Shown here piece by piece: positions 16,982 through 25,504 of a DNA stretch of 64,000 nt (the stretch's first letter is position 1; each line of letters starts with the position of its first letter). This DNA is from an uncultured Chryseobacterium sp. Lineage in GTDB: Bacteria > Bacteroidota > Bacteroidia > Flavobacteriales > Weeksellaceae. The stretch lies in the NCBI GenBank assembly GCA_913778085.1, contig CAJYXJ010000039.1, positions 1 to 64,000 of the forward strand, read 5' to 3'. Under the pieces are notes generated by a model. That model searched no databases and was not told the origin of the DNA. It saw only the letters and a program-made list of their open reading frames with translations. The translations under genes and the position numbers were made by a program.

Positions 16982-17125
16982 TTTGGTTAAGGTTTTAATT
17001 GTTAACAATATTCGGATTTGCGCATTGCGTCCATCTGATTTAACTTTTCTAAAGTTGTTTTGACATTAATATAAAATTTATTTTGGCCGGATACACATCA
17101 GGTCACTACTATTTATTTTTCCAGT

Positions 17126-17434
17126 TGTGAATAAGTTGTGGATAACCTGTTAATTCCCTCTTGGGAAACTGTGAATTGGATATGAGTAGACATGGAAACA
17201 ATGAGGATAAAAATTTTAATCGCTGTTAATAAAATATGGATAATGTATGTATAAGTTATTAATAAGGCATGGATAACCATGAATTCCAATGCGGAAAAAG
17301 ATGTGGAAAACGTATGGATAAGCGGTTAATATTGCGAGGATAACCCCGGACTTTGCCGGGAATAAAGTATGGATAAATGAAAAGGAGATCATTTTCATGA
17401 CCTCCCTTCGGATTAACTTTAAGCTTTATCCACA
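17126..17434. other. DnaA-box cluster: candidate replication origin or DnaA-binding locus
   Basis: A 455-bp gene-free gap (16982-17436) holds at least nine DnaA-box-like 9-mers. Exact TTATNCACA matches are at 17126-17134 (-), 17137-17145 (-) and 17426-17434 (+). One- or two-mismatch copies (TTATCCATA, TTATCCTCA and similar) are at 17202-17210, 17235-17243, 17268-17276, 17313-17321, 17335-17343 and 17368-17376, with TTTTCCACA at 17302-17310. All but the last box point the same way. Two pairs are spaced exactly 11 bp, one helical turn. No dnaA or dnaN is in the window. A DnaA-titration or regulatory site is the main alternative. Confidence 0.55.
17380..17405 (-). terminator. Probable intrinsic terminator of the amylase gene
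   Basis: An 8-bp stem (17384-17391 with 17398-17405, one G-U pair) followed on the minus strand by TTTTCATTT. It lies inside the DnaA-box cluster. Confidence 0.55.
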
Positions 17435-17436
17435 GT

Positions 17437-20277
17437 TTATTTAACAATCATTTTCTGAATGGCAATTCCCGTATCTGATTTTAAATGAACAAGATAGATT
17501 CCTGCCGGATAATTTATTTTCAGTTCATAAGCTCCGTTTTCACCGGTAAGCTTAAATGAATCCATCTTTCTGCCGCTTAAATCATAGATCAGGATTTCCC
17601 CATTCTTCACTTTGTGGTAAATAAATTTAGCCAAACTATTTTTCACCGGGTTATCCGCAATCTGAAGAGAAAGCTTATTTTCGGCATTTACATCGGCTGT
17701 GGATAAATTAGTCGTGTAATTCCCAAGAATCCTGAACTCTCCAGGCTGCAGGCTTATGGGTGCCGTGGTAGATGTTACGCTGATTACAGAATTATCCATC
17801 AGGTTCTGCCACTGTCCGGTATAAGGGAAGTAAGGAACCACATTCTGGGTCGCTGTAGTGTAGTTTGCTATTACAACTACATTTTTCATTCCTGACGTTA
17901 ACAAATTATCATAAACGTAAATTCGGGTGATCAGCCCATTAGGATCGTTGGTCAGGTTGTTGGATTCTACAGAATAGGTTTTTGATTTGAAAACCGGATA
18001 CAGATTCCTGAAATTAATAATTTTCGCCCAGATATCATAAACTGCTTTCCTACCGGTATTTGTATCATAGTTTAAAGTAAATGCAATCGGCTTCTGATCT
18101 GTTCTGCATCCGTTATTAATGGTACCGTCCTGACATCGGTTGATGCTGAATTCATACCCCAGTTCTCCAAACTGCCAGATCATTTTCGGACCCGGAATTG
18201 TAAAGAAGGTCGCCCCGAAAGTTTTCATTCGGTCAAGCGCCGTATTTAAGTTTTTCACATCATAGCTTCCGTTTACTGCACCATATGCCAGGTTTTTAAA
18301 CATCAGCCTTTCTTCATCGTGACTTTCGCCATATCCCACTGCCGACATATTGGTGAAGCCGTGCAGAGAATGATTCATCCTGTCATAGTTGCTGTTTTCC
18401 TTATAGCCCATCGTATTCTGGTTGTAAGAACCATTCTGGTTGTTCCACAGCATGACACCTTTTCCTTCGGCAATTCTATAGTTTGCCCACTGCTGCTCTT
18501 CCGCATCGGTTCCCAAATGCTCAAAGATCATGTAAGAATTCGGATCCAGGGCCCATTGTCTGTCGGCATAATATTTTAAAATATCTACCCTGTCCTGCTG
18601 ATAGGCATTGGTGCAGGCCTCATCATTTTCGGAGCAGCTTTGCGTAAAACCTTTGGTTAAATCCCAACGGAAACCATCGATACGATATTCTGTAAGCCAT
18701 TGCTGAAGACATCTTTCAACGTAATATTTCGTTGAAGCACTGGTGTGGTTGAAATCGTTAAAGACATTATAGGAATGTTTAGGCACCTGATTGAAGTAAG
18801 GATTGTTTGCGGCAATATCGCCGTAGCCGTCTCCATCCGGATCAATATTCCACAGTCTGGCCAATGGAGAACGCCCTGTAGCATGGTTGAAAGCAACGTC
18901 CAGAATCACGGCGATCCCATTCTGATGACACAGATCTACAAATTCCTTGAATTTCTCAGGAGTTCCGTATGCTTTGTCTAAAGCATAATGAAAAGATGTA
19001 TTGTACCCCCATGACAGATTTCCTTCAAATTCCATGATCGGCATCAGTTCGATCGCGTTGATGTTTAATCCTTTTAAATAAGTGATTTTATTGATGAGCG
19101 ACTGCCAGTTTTTCTCTTGTGTAAAATCCCTCAGCAATAATTCATAAACCACAAGATTTTCTTTGGCCGGACGCTGGAAATTCGTCACCTGCCAGTTGTA
19201 CGGTACCTGCCCGGTTTTAAACATCGAAACCTCAAAACCCTGGCCAGCCGGGAATGGAGGTAAGTTAGGATAAGTGGAGGCCGCAATATACTGGTCATCA
19301 TAAGAAGACAAAATCTGCGGAGAATAAGGATCTGCCACTTTTCTCAAATCGTTGGTTCTGTATTGAAAAGTATACAGCTGCTGCGGGGTGAGGCCGCTGA
19401 GCTCGATCCAGTATAAATCAGGATTCGCTGTATCTCTTTTCATTAAATAAGCATCATTAACCGTCCAATTGTTGAAACTTCCGATCACGTGAACGAAATT
19501 TTTAAACGGAGCATATAAAGCCAATCCTACTTTTGTATTATCATTCGGATTGTAATTGATCCCCTGCCTGATCCAACTCGGGATAGCCTGTGAAACCACA
19601 TTCCGGGGAACCTGCAACGTGAATGTTGCATTTTTAACAGTTGAATTGGCATCCGTTGCGATAAGCTCCATATTGGCATCCTGTGTTACAGTATAGCTGT
19701 AGGCATAGGAAGTAGAAGGTGTTGAGGTAGAGTTTACTACCGTTCCGTTGGCTTTCAGCTGGAAGGTGGCATTTACATTTGTTGTCGCCGTAACATTGAT
19801 CGAATTTCCTACCGGAACGGATGTTAAGCTGTTTGCCGCAGGATTGGTCATCGTTAGGTTTAAGATTCCGACATTGACGTAAATATCCGGTGAGGTCTGG
19901 TGAGCGCCCGTCTTGTCTTTTAATAAAAACCCGAATCTTCCGATCCCTGTTCTCCCGTAAAAAGCAGTAGGGGTAAACGATAAGGAATACGTATCGGTCG
20001 TAGCATTATAATTAAGCCTGTTCAACTCGTTGGAGTTGTTCCAACTCCCATTGGTAGGACAATCCTGACTGTTTTGGTAATTGGTATCCAACGACCAGGA
20101 CCAGATGTAAATGGCATTGTTTGAAACTCCCCAAGCCGCTTCATCAATCTGGTTCCCGGGAACAGTCAGCGTAATGGCGTTCGTCTCATTGAACGGGTTT
20201 GGGGTAATCGTATAGCTGATCTGGCCGAATGCAAAAGCAACCATCAGCAATAAGAGACCTGAATAAAACTTTCTCAT
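17437..20277 (-). CDS. Secreted alpha-amylase family GH13 enzyme with T9SS sorting tail
   Basis: A 946-residue exoenzyme with signal peptide MRKFYSGLLLLMVAFAFGQ. N-terminal beta domains include a CBM48-like stretch (VHVIGSFNNWTVNDAYLMKR). The GH13 barrel shows all four conserved regions: DVAFNHATG, the nucleophile in DGFRWDLTKGF (about residue 534), the acid/base in FEHLG (about 584) and GESHDEERL (about 652). The C-terminal sorting domain (NGEILIYDLSGRKMDSFKL...GIYLVHLKSD) directs type IX secretion. It should hydrolyse alpha-1,4-glucans outside the cell. The subtype (amylase versus branching or pullulanase-like) is not certain. Confidence 0.93.
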   Translation of the reverse strand: MRKFYSGLLLLMVAFAFGQISYTITPNPFNETNAITLTVPGNQIDEAAWGVSNNAIYIWSWSLDTNYQNSQDCPTNGSWNNSNELNRLNYNATTDTYSLSFTPTAFYGRTGIGRFGFLLKDKTGAHQTSPDIYVNVGILNLTMTNPAANSLTSVPVGNSINVTATTNVNATFQLKANGTVVNSTSTPSTSYAYSYTVTQDANMELIATDANSTVKNATFTLQVPRNVVSQAIPSWIRQGINYNPNDNTKVGLALYAPFKNFVHVIGSFNNWTVNDAYLMKRDTANPDLYWIELSGLTPQQLYTFQYRTNDLRKVADPYSPQILSSYDDQYIAASTYPNLPPFPAGQGFEVSMFKTGQVPYNWQVTNFQRPAKENLVVYELLLRDFTQEKNWQSLINKITYLKGLNINAIELMPIMEFEGNLSWGYNTSFHYALDKAYGTPEKFKEFVDLCHQNGIAVILDVAFNHATGRSPLARLWNIDPDGDGYGDIAANNPYFNQVPKHSYNVFNDFNHTSASTKYYVERCLQQWLTEYRIDGFRWDLTKGFTQSCSENDEACTNAYQQDRVDILKYYADRQWALDPNSYMIFEHLGTDAEEQQWANYRIAEGKGVMLWNNQNGSYNQNTMGYKENSNYDRMNHSLHGFTNMSAVGYGESHDEERLMFKNLAYGAVNGSYDVKNLNTALDRMKTFGATFFTIPGPKMIWQFGELGYEFSINRCQDGTINNGCRTDQKPIAFTLNYDTNTGRKAVYDIWAKIINFRNLYPVFKSKTYSVESNNLTNDPNGLITRIYVYDNLLTSGMKNVVVIANYTTATQNVVPYFPYTGQWQNLMDNSVISVTSTTAPISLQPGEFRILGNYTTNLSTADVNAENKLSLQIADNPVKNSLAKFIYHKVKNGEILIYDLSGRKMDSFKLTGENGAYELKINYPAGIYLVHLKSDTGIAIQKMIVK

Positions 20278-20489
20278 ATAGTTTCTATTTTTTTAGTACA
20301 GTATAATAAAGATAATTTATTTTTCATCACCTTTTCATTCCGAACAAAAAAAATATTGTTTAAACTATTGAAATAGTATGCATTGGCTATCAATCTTATA
20401 AGAAAACCCTGGTAAACCATTATCATAAAATGAAACAGGCCCGGAACTTTGCACCGTGCCGTGTTTAAAAATAATTTATAATTAACTTA

Positions 20490-20525
20490 AACAAAACAGA
20501 AGACTCTTTTTACAAAGCCTTCTGT
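20490..20525 (-). terminator. Intrinsic terminator of the FISUMP-domain gene
   Basis: An ACAGAAG/CTTCTGT stem (20496-20502 with 20519-20525) followed on the minus strand by TTTGTTT. The rest of the 273-bp gap up to the amylase start shows nothing recognisable. Confidence 0.65.
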
Positions 20526-20550
20526 CAATCAACTAAATATGGACGAAAAT

Positions 20551-22587
20551 TTAATTCTTGATCACTTTCTTGGAAATCGTCTGCTCTTGTCCTTTTAATT
20601 TTATTTCAATCATATACAATCCTTTCGGAAAACCTTGTAAATTCAGCTGGTTTCCTGAAAAATCTGCCGGTATTTTCTGGCCTGCGGCATTTATAACATG
20701 TATAGCCTCAACGGATGAATCTGCTTTTACGTATACAATGCCCGTGGTTGGGTTTGGATATACCTGCACCGGTTTTATAGAAAGGGCTACATCAGAAGTG
20801 GCCAGTGCGGAAAGATCTTTTACACATCTTACCGATTCTCCCTGACCTCGCGGACCTCCGGAAGCCGGCGTTACGATTGAGGATCCTACATATAAAAATT
20901 TACCTCCGGAATTCGCTGTATCGGAACTCCAGAAATACCCACGCTGCCCAACAAAGGTAAAAGCCCCGGTTGTATTGCTTCTGTATCCGCCTGCCGGCAG
21001 CTTCAGAGAACTTGCATAAGCCGTTGCCGGATTATTGATTCCTTCTGCTCCCACCAGGGTTATCCACTCTGCTGACGTAGGCAGCCTCCAACCTTGTCCC
21101 ACTGCTTTACATGGATCTGCACCCTTTGCCGACGTTACCGAAGATGAGGAATCTGCATTCCATCCGTCACTCGTTGCATTTGTTGCCCACCAGGAAGAAC
21201 TGCTTGAACCAACGACAAAAGCATTGGTTCCGGCTAAGCCATCCGGTGAATTTGCAGACGGCGCCGCTATTGTGGCGGAGTTTCTCAGCTGATGGCCGTC
21301 ATCCCACCTGCCCCACTGAAAAAGATCTCCGTAAGCATTGGCATCATCGAAAGAAGCTGCTACCTGAGTGCTTCCCAGATTCTGCTGAAGCCACACTTTT
21401 CCATCTGCGGCTCTTACCGTAGTATAATTTACCTGCTGGCCTCTGTAATTGAATCGTACACAGCCCAGGTCTCCCGGATTGTTCCCAGGATCCGTATTAT
21501 TGCAGACCGGAGTAAGAGAAATCCTCTTCACTCTTGTTCCGCTCTGGGAATACGCCAATACCAGATAATTATTGGTTTTATCGTAAGCCAGATCATTATA
21601 AACTGCCTGCCCATCGGAAATGAAACTGCCTCCGAATACGCTCCAGGCCTGGGTAACAGCATCCAGCTTATACACCGTATTTCTCGAAAAATTATCATTC
21701 TCCCAGCGGCTGGCTACCACATAAGGTATTCCCGCAGGTGTAACGGCAATGGCCACATGTTGTACCCTGCCACTGGAAAAGTTAGCATTCCCCACTTGCA
21801 CCCAGGCTGTTCCGTTGAATTTTTTTACATTTAATTTCTGTCCGTTGGTGGAATTGGAAACATAAGCCACATACAGGTTATTATTCTCATCAATCGCAAG
21901 GTCCGAATTATACTGCTCACTGGATGATGCAGCGTCCACAATACTTCCGCCTACCAGGGTCCAGCTGTCTGAAGCCGTTGCCGTTGTTGTATTTTCATAT
22001 ACTTTTACACCGCTGGCTACGTTGCAGGTATAGACTTTATCGTTGCTGCCGATCACCATTTCCGCAAAAGCAGCTCCTCCGGAAAACCCAGTATTTCCCA
22101 CCTGCTCCCAAGCTCCATTTACAAAACGCTGAACCGCTCCCGAGTTATGAGTGGCATAGGTGAACAGAACATTAGACGGAGAAACGGCAGAAGCCTGATA
22201 ATTTACCGTAGAAGTTGTAGGGCTGGGCAACTGCGACCAGGCAGCCCCGTTAAACTCACGAACCTCCAGTCCGGTTCCCTGATTCGTATAATAGATATTT
22301 CCGTTCGGGGCCCATGACAGGGAATTAAAAGCTGCATAACTGTTGGTAATCCCGGGACTACCCCCCACGTAAGACCATGAATTTCCATCAAACATCTGTA
22401 CCGAACCTTTGGCTGCTGCAACATCATAATAAGAAATAAAATATTTCCCCGTCGCACTGATACATAAATTATTAAAACTTGAACCTCCTGTAGAAATAAC
22501 CGATCCTCCTACACTTTCCCATTGCTGGGCATAAGAATAACTTCCAGCGACAACCAACAGTAACAGACCGGCAGTGATTTTCCGCAT
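20551..22587 (-). CDS. Secreted beta-propeller-like protein with FISUMP domain and T9SS tail
   Basis: 678 residues from the ATG at 22587, whose signal peptide (MRKITAGLLLLVVAGSYSYAQQ) starts there; ATG and TTG sites 8-10 codons upstream add an unsuitable leader. Residues about 20-370 repeat units ending in xxWxxVGxxxF or VGN, typical of a beta-propeller. About residues 385-600 match the Fibrobacter succinogenes major paralogous (FISUMP) domain, shown by VRFNYRGQQVNYTTVRAADGKVW, GDLFQWGRWDDGHQ and the closing GESVRCVKD. The last 70 residues are a T9SS sorting domain (VYPNPTTGIVYVKAD). A surface or adhesive role is likely; no enzyme motif is seen. Confidence 0.85.
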   Translation of the reverse strand: MRKITAGLLLLVVAGSYSYAQQWESVGGSVISTGGSSFNNLCISATGKYFISYYDVAAAKGSVQMFDGNSWSYVGGSPGITNSYAAFNSLSWAPNGNIYYTNQGTGLEVREFNGAAWSQLPSPTTSTVNYQASAVSPSNVLFTYATHNSGAVQRFVNGAWEQVGNTGFSGGAAFAEMVIGSNDKVYTCNVASGVKVYENTTTATASDSWTLVGGSIVDAASSSEQYNSDLAIDENNNLYVAYVSNSTNGQKLNVKKFNGTAWVQVGNANFSSGRVQHVAIAVTPAGIPYVVASRWENDNFSRNTVYKLDAVTQAWSVFGGSFISDGQAVYNDLAYDKTNNYLVLAYSQSGTRVKRISLTPVCNNTDPGNNPGDLGCVRFNYRGQQVNYTTVRAADGKVWLQQNLGSTQVAASFDDANAYGDLFQWGRWDDGHQLRNSATIAAPSANSPDGLAGTNAFVVGSSSSSWWATNATSDGWNADSSSSVTSAKGADPCKAVGQGWRLPTSAEWITLVGAEGINNPATAYASSLKLPAGGYRSNTTGAFTFVGQRGYFWSSDTANSGGKFLYVGSSIVTPASGGPRGQGESVRCVKDLSALATSDVALSIKPVQVYPNPTTGIVYVKADSSVEAIHVINAAGQKIPADFSGNQLNLQGFPKGLYMIEIKLKGQEQTISKKVIKN

Positions 22588-22646
22588 TGTAAAATATAAT
22601 CTTTCAAACATGGGCAATATTATTTTTATTTATTCTAAATTATAAT

Positions 22647-22654
22647 TATTTTTG
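22647..22654 (+). promoter_or_regulatory. -7 element TATTTTTG for the AraC-family gene
   Basis: An exact TAnnTTTG match about 100 bases before the ATG at 22756, in the divergent gap with the FISUMP gene. Confidence 0.5.
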
Positions 22655-22755
22655 CGCAAAAGTATTCGACTTGTTTAACATCAGGTTATCATTAACAAAC
22701 TTTTTGTTATCTCCAGTCAATCCGTCAATTGTACTTACCTATAAAAACCGCCCGT

Positions 22756-23616
22756 ATGAAGAATCAATCTTACCGGGGATTGTTGTTCAGTTCCGAAAAC
22801 ATTAAAATTTTTCTGCAGGAAGACTTGTATTCAGGAAAATCGAGGATGATCGAGAGTAAATCGAGTTTTAACCTGCTTTTCATCCTAAGCGATCATGTTG
22901 TTCTGGAAGCAGAGGACTGCAGAACGAATTTTTTATTTGATAAAAACCAATACATCCTGCATTACTCCCGGGAAAAAAGCACGGCGGAACTCCGTTCGGA
23001 TGGCCGGGAACTTCTGAAATATCTTCAGATTCAGATCAATTACGATTATATTTTAAACCTCATCAACCCGGAATCCAACAAAGAAAATGCAGACATCCTG
23101 GAAAATATGATCGGAAATAATTATATCTTCCTTTATAAACACACGCCGCCTTTCATGACCGTTGAAATGCATATGATCTTAAAGGAGATCATCAGCTACT
23201 CCAAAAAAGGTGTTTTGCAGAAATTATTTGTCGAGGCTAAAATCATCAAGCTGCTGCTGCTGATCTTCGAACAGTTCAACGAAAGAAATACAATGGAAGA
23301 AACTCCCCAGACTCCTTCGTTGATTAAAAAGTTTGTCGATGAAAATTACCATAGAAATATAAAAGTGGAAGAAATCGGAAGGCTGATCGGCATCAACCAA
23401 AACAAAATCCGGAAAGAATTTAAAGCGCAATACCATATTACCGTCAGCGATTATATGGCAGAGCTGAGAATGCTGAAAGCTAAAAAACTGATTGTTGATA
23501 AAGAAATGATGATCAAAGAAATTGCCATAGAATGCGGGTATGAATATGTTCAGAACTTTACCCGGGCTTTCAAGAAAAAATTCGGCGTTTCACCGGAAAA
23601 GCTCAGGACGGAGTAG
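22756..23616 (+). CDS. AraC-family transcriptional regulator
   Basis: 286 residues from the ATG at 22756; a TTG nine codons upstream is a weaker candidate. The N-terminal 190 residues are a sensing domain without a recognised ligand motif. The C-terminal 100 residues are a two-helix-turn-helix AraC DNA-binding domain, shown by NYHRNIKVEEIGRLIGINQN and the signature IKEIAIECGYEYVQNFTRAFKKKFGVSPEKLR. It is the only plus-strand gene among neighbours transcribed the other way. It is divergent from the FISUMP exoprotein gene, which is a possible target. The target and ligand are unknown. Confidence 0.93.
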   Translation: MKNQSYRGLLFSSENIKIFLQEDLYSGKSRMIESKSSFNLLFILSDHVVLEAEDCRTNFLFDKNQYILHYSREKSTAELRSDGRELLKYLQIQINYDYILNLINPESNKENADILENMIGNNYIFLYKHTPPFMTVEMHMILKEIISYSKKGVLQKLFVEAKIIKLLLLIFEQFNERNTMEETPQTPSLIKKFVDENYHRNIKVEEIGRLIGINQNKIRKEFKAQYHITVSDYMAELRMLKAKKLIVDKEMMIKEIAIECGYEYVQNFTRAFKKKFGVSPEKLRTE

Positions 23617-23634
23617 TTTAGCAGGGACCAGGTT

Positions 23635-23672
23635 AAAAAGGCTGGAAGAGAGGAGCCGGATGCTGGAAGTTC
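23635..23672 (+). repeat. Intergenic repeat family A, copy 1 (GCTGGAAG units)
   Basis: Runs of GCTGGAAGAG and GATGCTGGAAGTT match the copy at 33321-33358. The rest of this 320-bp gap holds only the terminator at 23843. Confidence 0.6.
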
Positions 23673-23842
23673 AGTTGATAAATGTATTATTAATAGTCTT
23701 ACCTATTAAACAATCTTGTTACTTTTTTTAAAGGTAAACTTTATTTAGAAATTTATGATCATCCTCCTACTTTTCAGTTTATTTACTTTTTAAGTTATCT
23801 AAAATCAGGTAATGCTGTTGATTTCACGTTAGTTTATTAATT

Positions 23843-23872
23843 AAAAAAACCACTTAAAAATAAGTGGTTTTA
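23843..23872. terminator. Bidirectional intrinsic terminator
   Basis: An AACCACTTA/TAAGTGGTT stem (23848-23856 with 23861-23869) with A/T tracts on both sides. It lies between the convergent AraC gene and the 102-residue membrane protein gene. Confidence 0.8.
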
Positions 23873-23936
23873 ATATATGTTGTTTTGCTTTGATATTGCT
23901 TTTTCAGAATTCAGGTGAAAAAGCAATGACAATCAA

Positions 23937-24245
23937 TTAATGATGTCCTTTTTCGTGGATATCGTGCCCATGACCGTGATCGTGGATGAACGGACCGTGT
24001 CCTTTAGGCTCGTTATAGATCACCTCTACACCTTCCTGTTCATACACCATTTTGCTTCTGATGTCTTCAGGATTGAAGGGCTTCACTTTTCCGAAGTATT
24101 CTTTTAAACCTTCCGTTAACCATAACGGGATAACAAATCCGAAGAACATGAAAATACACCAGAACCCTACAAGGAACATCATGATGAAAAATACGGTCCA
24201 AAGGAACTGATAAAACGGCCAAAATGCTGATAAAATCGTTATCAT
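23937..24245 (-). CDS. Small membrane protein with His-rich tail, unknown function
   Basis: 102 residues. One or two membrane helices span about residues 8-45 (FWPFYQFLWTVFFIMMFLVGFWCIFMFFGFVIP). A soluble region follows (EYFGKVKPFNPEDIRSKMVYEQ) and the protein ends in a histidine-rich tail, HDHGHGHDIHEKGHH. The tail could bind Ni, Zn or Co, but no metal enzyme is encoded nearby. The family is unknown to me. A -7 element lies 20 bases upstream and the shared terminator 65 bases downstream, so it is transcribed alone. Confidence 0.75.
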   Translation of the reverse strand: MITILSAFWPFYQFLWTVFFIMMFLVGFWCIFMFFGFVIPLWLTEGLKEYFGKVKPFNPEDIRSKMVYEQEGVEVIYNEPKGHGPFIHDHGHGHDIHEKGHH

Positions 24246-24264
24246 TTTTCTTAAAGATTTTAGG

Positions 24265-24272
24265 CAAAAATA
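24265..24272 (-). promoter_or_regulatory. -7 element TATTTTTG for the His-tail membrane protein gene
   Basis: An exact TAnnTTTG match 20 bases before the ATG at 24245. Confidence 0.55.
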
Positions 24273-24363
24273 GGACTTTTTATTTTTTTACACAAAATAT
24301 ACACCTCCTATTTTATTATTTATTTTGATTTTAAACTAATCAGGAGCGAATACTGTTCCGTTA

Positions 24364-25425
24364 TTACGGGTTCTTCACGATAAGCCCTGCCATATCTTTT
24401 ATGATCTGGGTCGGAGAATGGCAGTCGCAATTGCTGAATCCTACAACATAGATGTCTTTTTCCGGGATATAGACCGCCATGGATTTGAATCCGAAAACAC
24501 TTCCTCCGTGCTCCCTGTCGGGTACTCCAATAATTTCTTTCAGATGCCATCCGTAGCCATAGGAAAATTCCTCACCGCTGTTGAGCTTATATTTGGTAAA
24601 TGCTTTTCGGGTATGGGCTGCATCCAGGATAAGGTTGTTGTTGATGGCTTTCTGCCACCTCAGCATATCTTCTACCGTAGACATCAGCGAACCGGACGCA
24701 AACGGAATGCTGAAGTTAATAACTGTTTTATTCACAAAGCCGTCGCTTTTTTCATGATAGCCATATGCCCTGTTTTTAATAAGTTTCCGATCGCTCGCAT
24801 AAAAAGAATGGTTCATTCCTGCTTTGTCAAAGATGTTTTTCTTAACGAAATCTTCATATTTTTCACCGGAAACCAGTTCGATCAGGTATCCCAGCAATAC
24901 ATAGCCGGAATTGTTATAGTCAAACTTCTCCCCGGGTTGAAAATCTACCGGCTCATTTTTAAAAAAGTCTACCATCATTTTTGGAGACATTTCTTTCTGG
25001 GCAATTTCCGAAAGGGCTTTCATTTTGGTGAAATCCTTAATACCCGAAGTATGCGTTAAAAGCTGATGAATTGTAATAGAATTCCCCGAGGGATAATCCG
25101 GAATATATTTGGAAACAGGATCACTTACCTTCAGCTTTCCCTGTGCTTCCAGAATGAGAATTGAAACTGCCGTAAACTGCTTGGTCATGGAACCGATCTG
25201 AAAAACATTATCGGTAGTCATGTCGACATTCAATTCAAGATTGGCTTTTCCAAAAGCTTTTTCATAAATAATGTTACCTTTTCTTGAAACCAGAAAGGCT
25301 CCGCCCGGAGCATTCGGATCCTTAAATCCGGTTTGTATAATGCTGTCGATCTTTTGGGTAAGCTGAGCAAATGAGAGATTAACAAGAACAATGCTTAGCA
25401 GTAAAGCGAGAAATATTTTTTTCAT
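24364..25425 (-). CDS. Serine hydrolase, class C beta-lactamase family
   Basis: 353 residues from the ATG at 25425; a TTG 16 codons upstream has no signal peptide before it and is rejected. The signal peptide is MKKIFLALLLSIVLVNLSFAQ. The beta-lactamase/transpeptidase-like fold shows the SxxK site in QIGSMTKQFTAV, a YxN site in FDYNNSGYVLLG and an HGG box in REHGGSVFGF. Such proteins act as D-amino-acid peptidases, esterases or peptidoglycan-related hydrolases. True beta-lactamase activity is uncertain. A -7 element lies 18 bases upstream. Confidence 0.9.
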   Translation of the reverse strand: MKKIFLALLLSIVLVNLSFAQLTQKIDSIIQTGFKDPNAPGGAFLVSRKGNIIYEKAFGKANLELNVDMTTDNVFQIGSMTKQFTAVSILILEAQGKLKVSDPVSKYIPDYPSGNSITIHQLLTHTSGIKDFTKMKALSEIAQKEMSPKMMVDFFKNEPVDFQPGEKFDYNNSGYVLLGYLIELVSGEKYEDFVKKNIFDKAGMNHSFYASDRKLIKNRAYGYHEKSDGFVNKTVINFSIPFASGSLMSTVEDMLRWQKAINNNLILDAAHTRKAFTKYKLNSGEEFSYGYGWHLKEIIGVPDREHGGSVFGFKSMAVYIPEKDIYVVGFSNCDCHSPTQIIKDMAGLIVKNP

Positions 25426-25442
25426 GATACTATTTTGTATTG

Positions 25443-25450
25443 CAAAAGTA
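25443..25450 (-). promoter_or_regulatory. -7 element TACTTTTG for the serine hydrolase gene
   Basis: An exact TAnnTTTG match 18 bases before the ATG at 25425. Confidence 0.55.
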
Positions 25451-25504
25451 GCTTTTAAAAAAGTACCATGCAATACAAAGTAGCATTTATTTTATAGATC
25501 TCTT

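Noticed and set aside
17216-17447. Two short minus-strand open frames rich in hydrophobic residues
   Set aside because: They lie inside the DnaA-box cluster and arise from its repeated ATGGATAA units; there is no homology or start signal.
17437-20277. A SusCD-type glycan-utilisation locus around the amylase
   Set aside because: No SusC- or SusD-like genes are adjacent.
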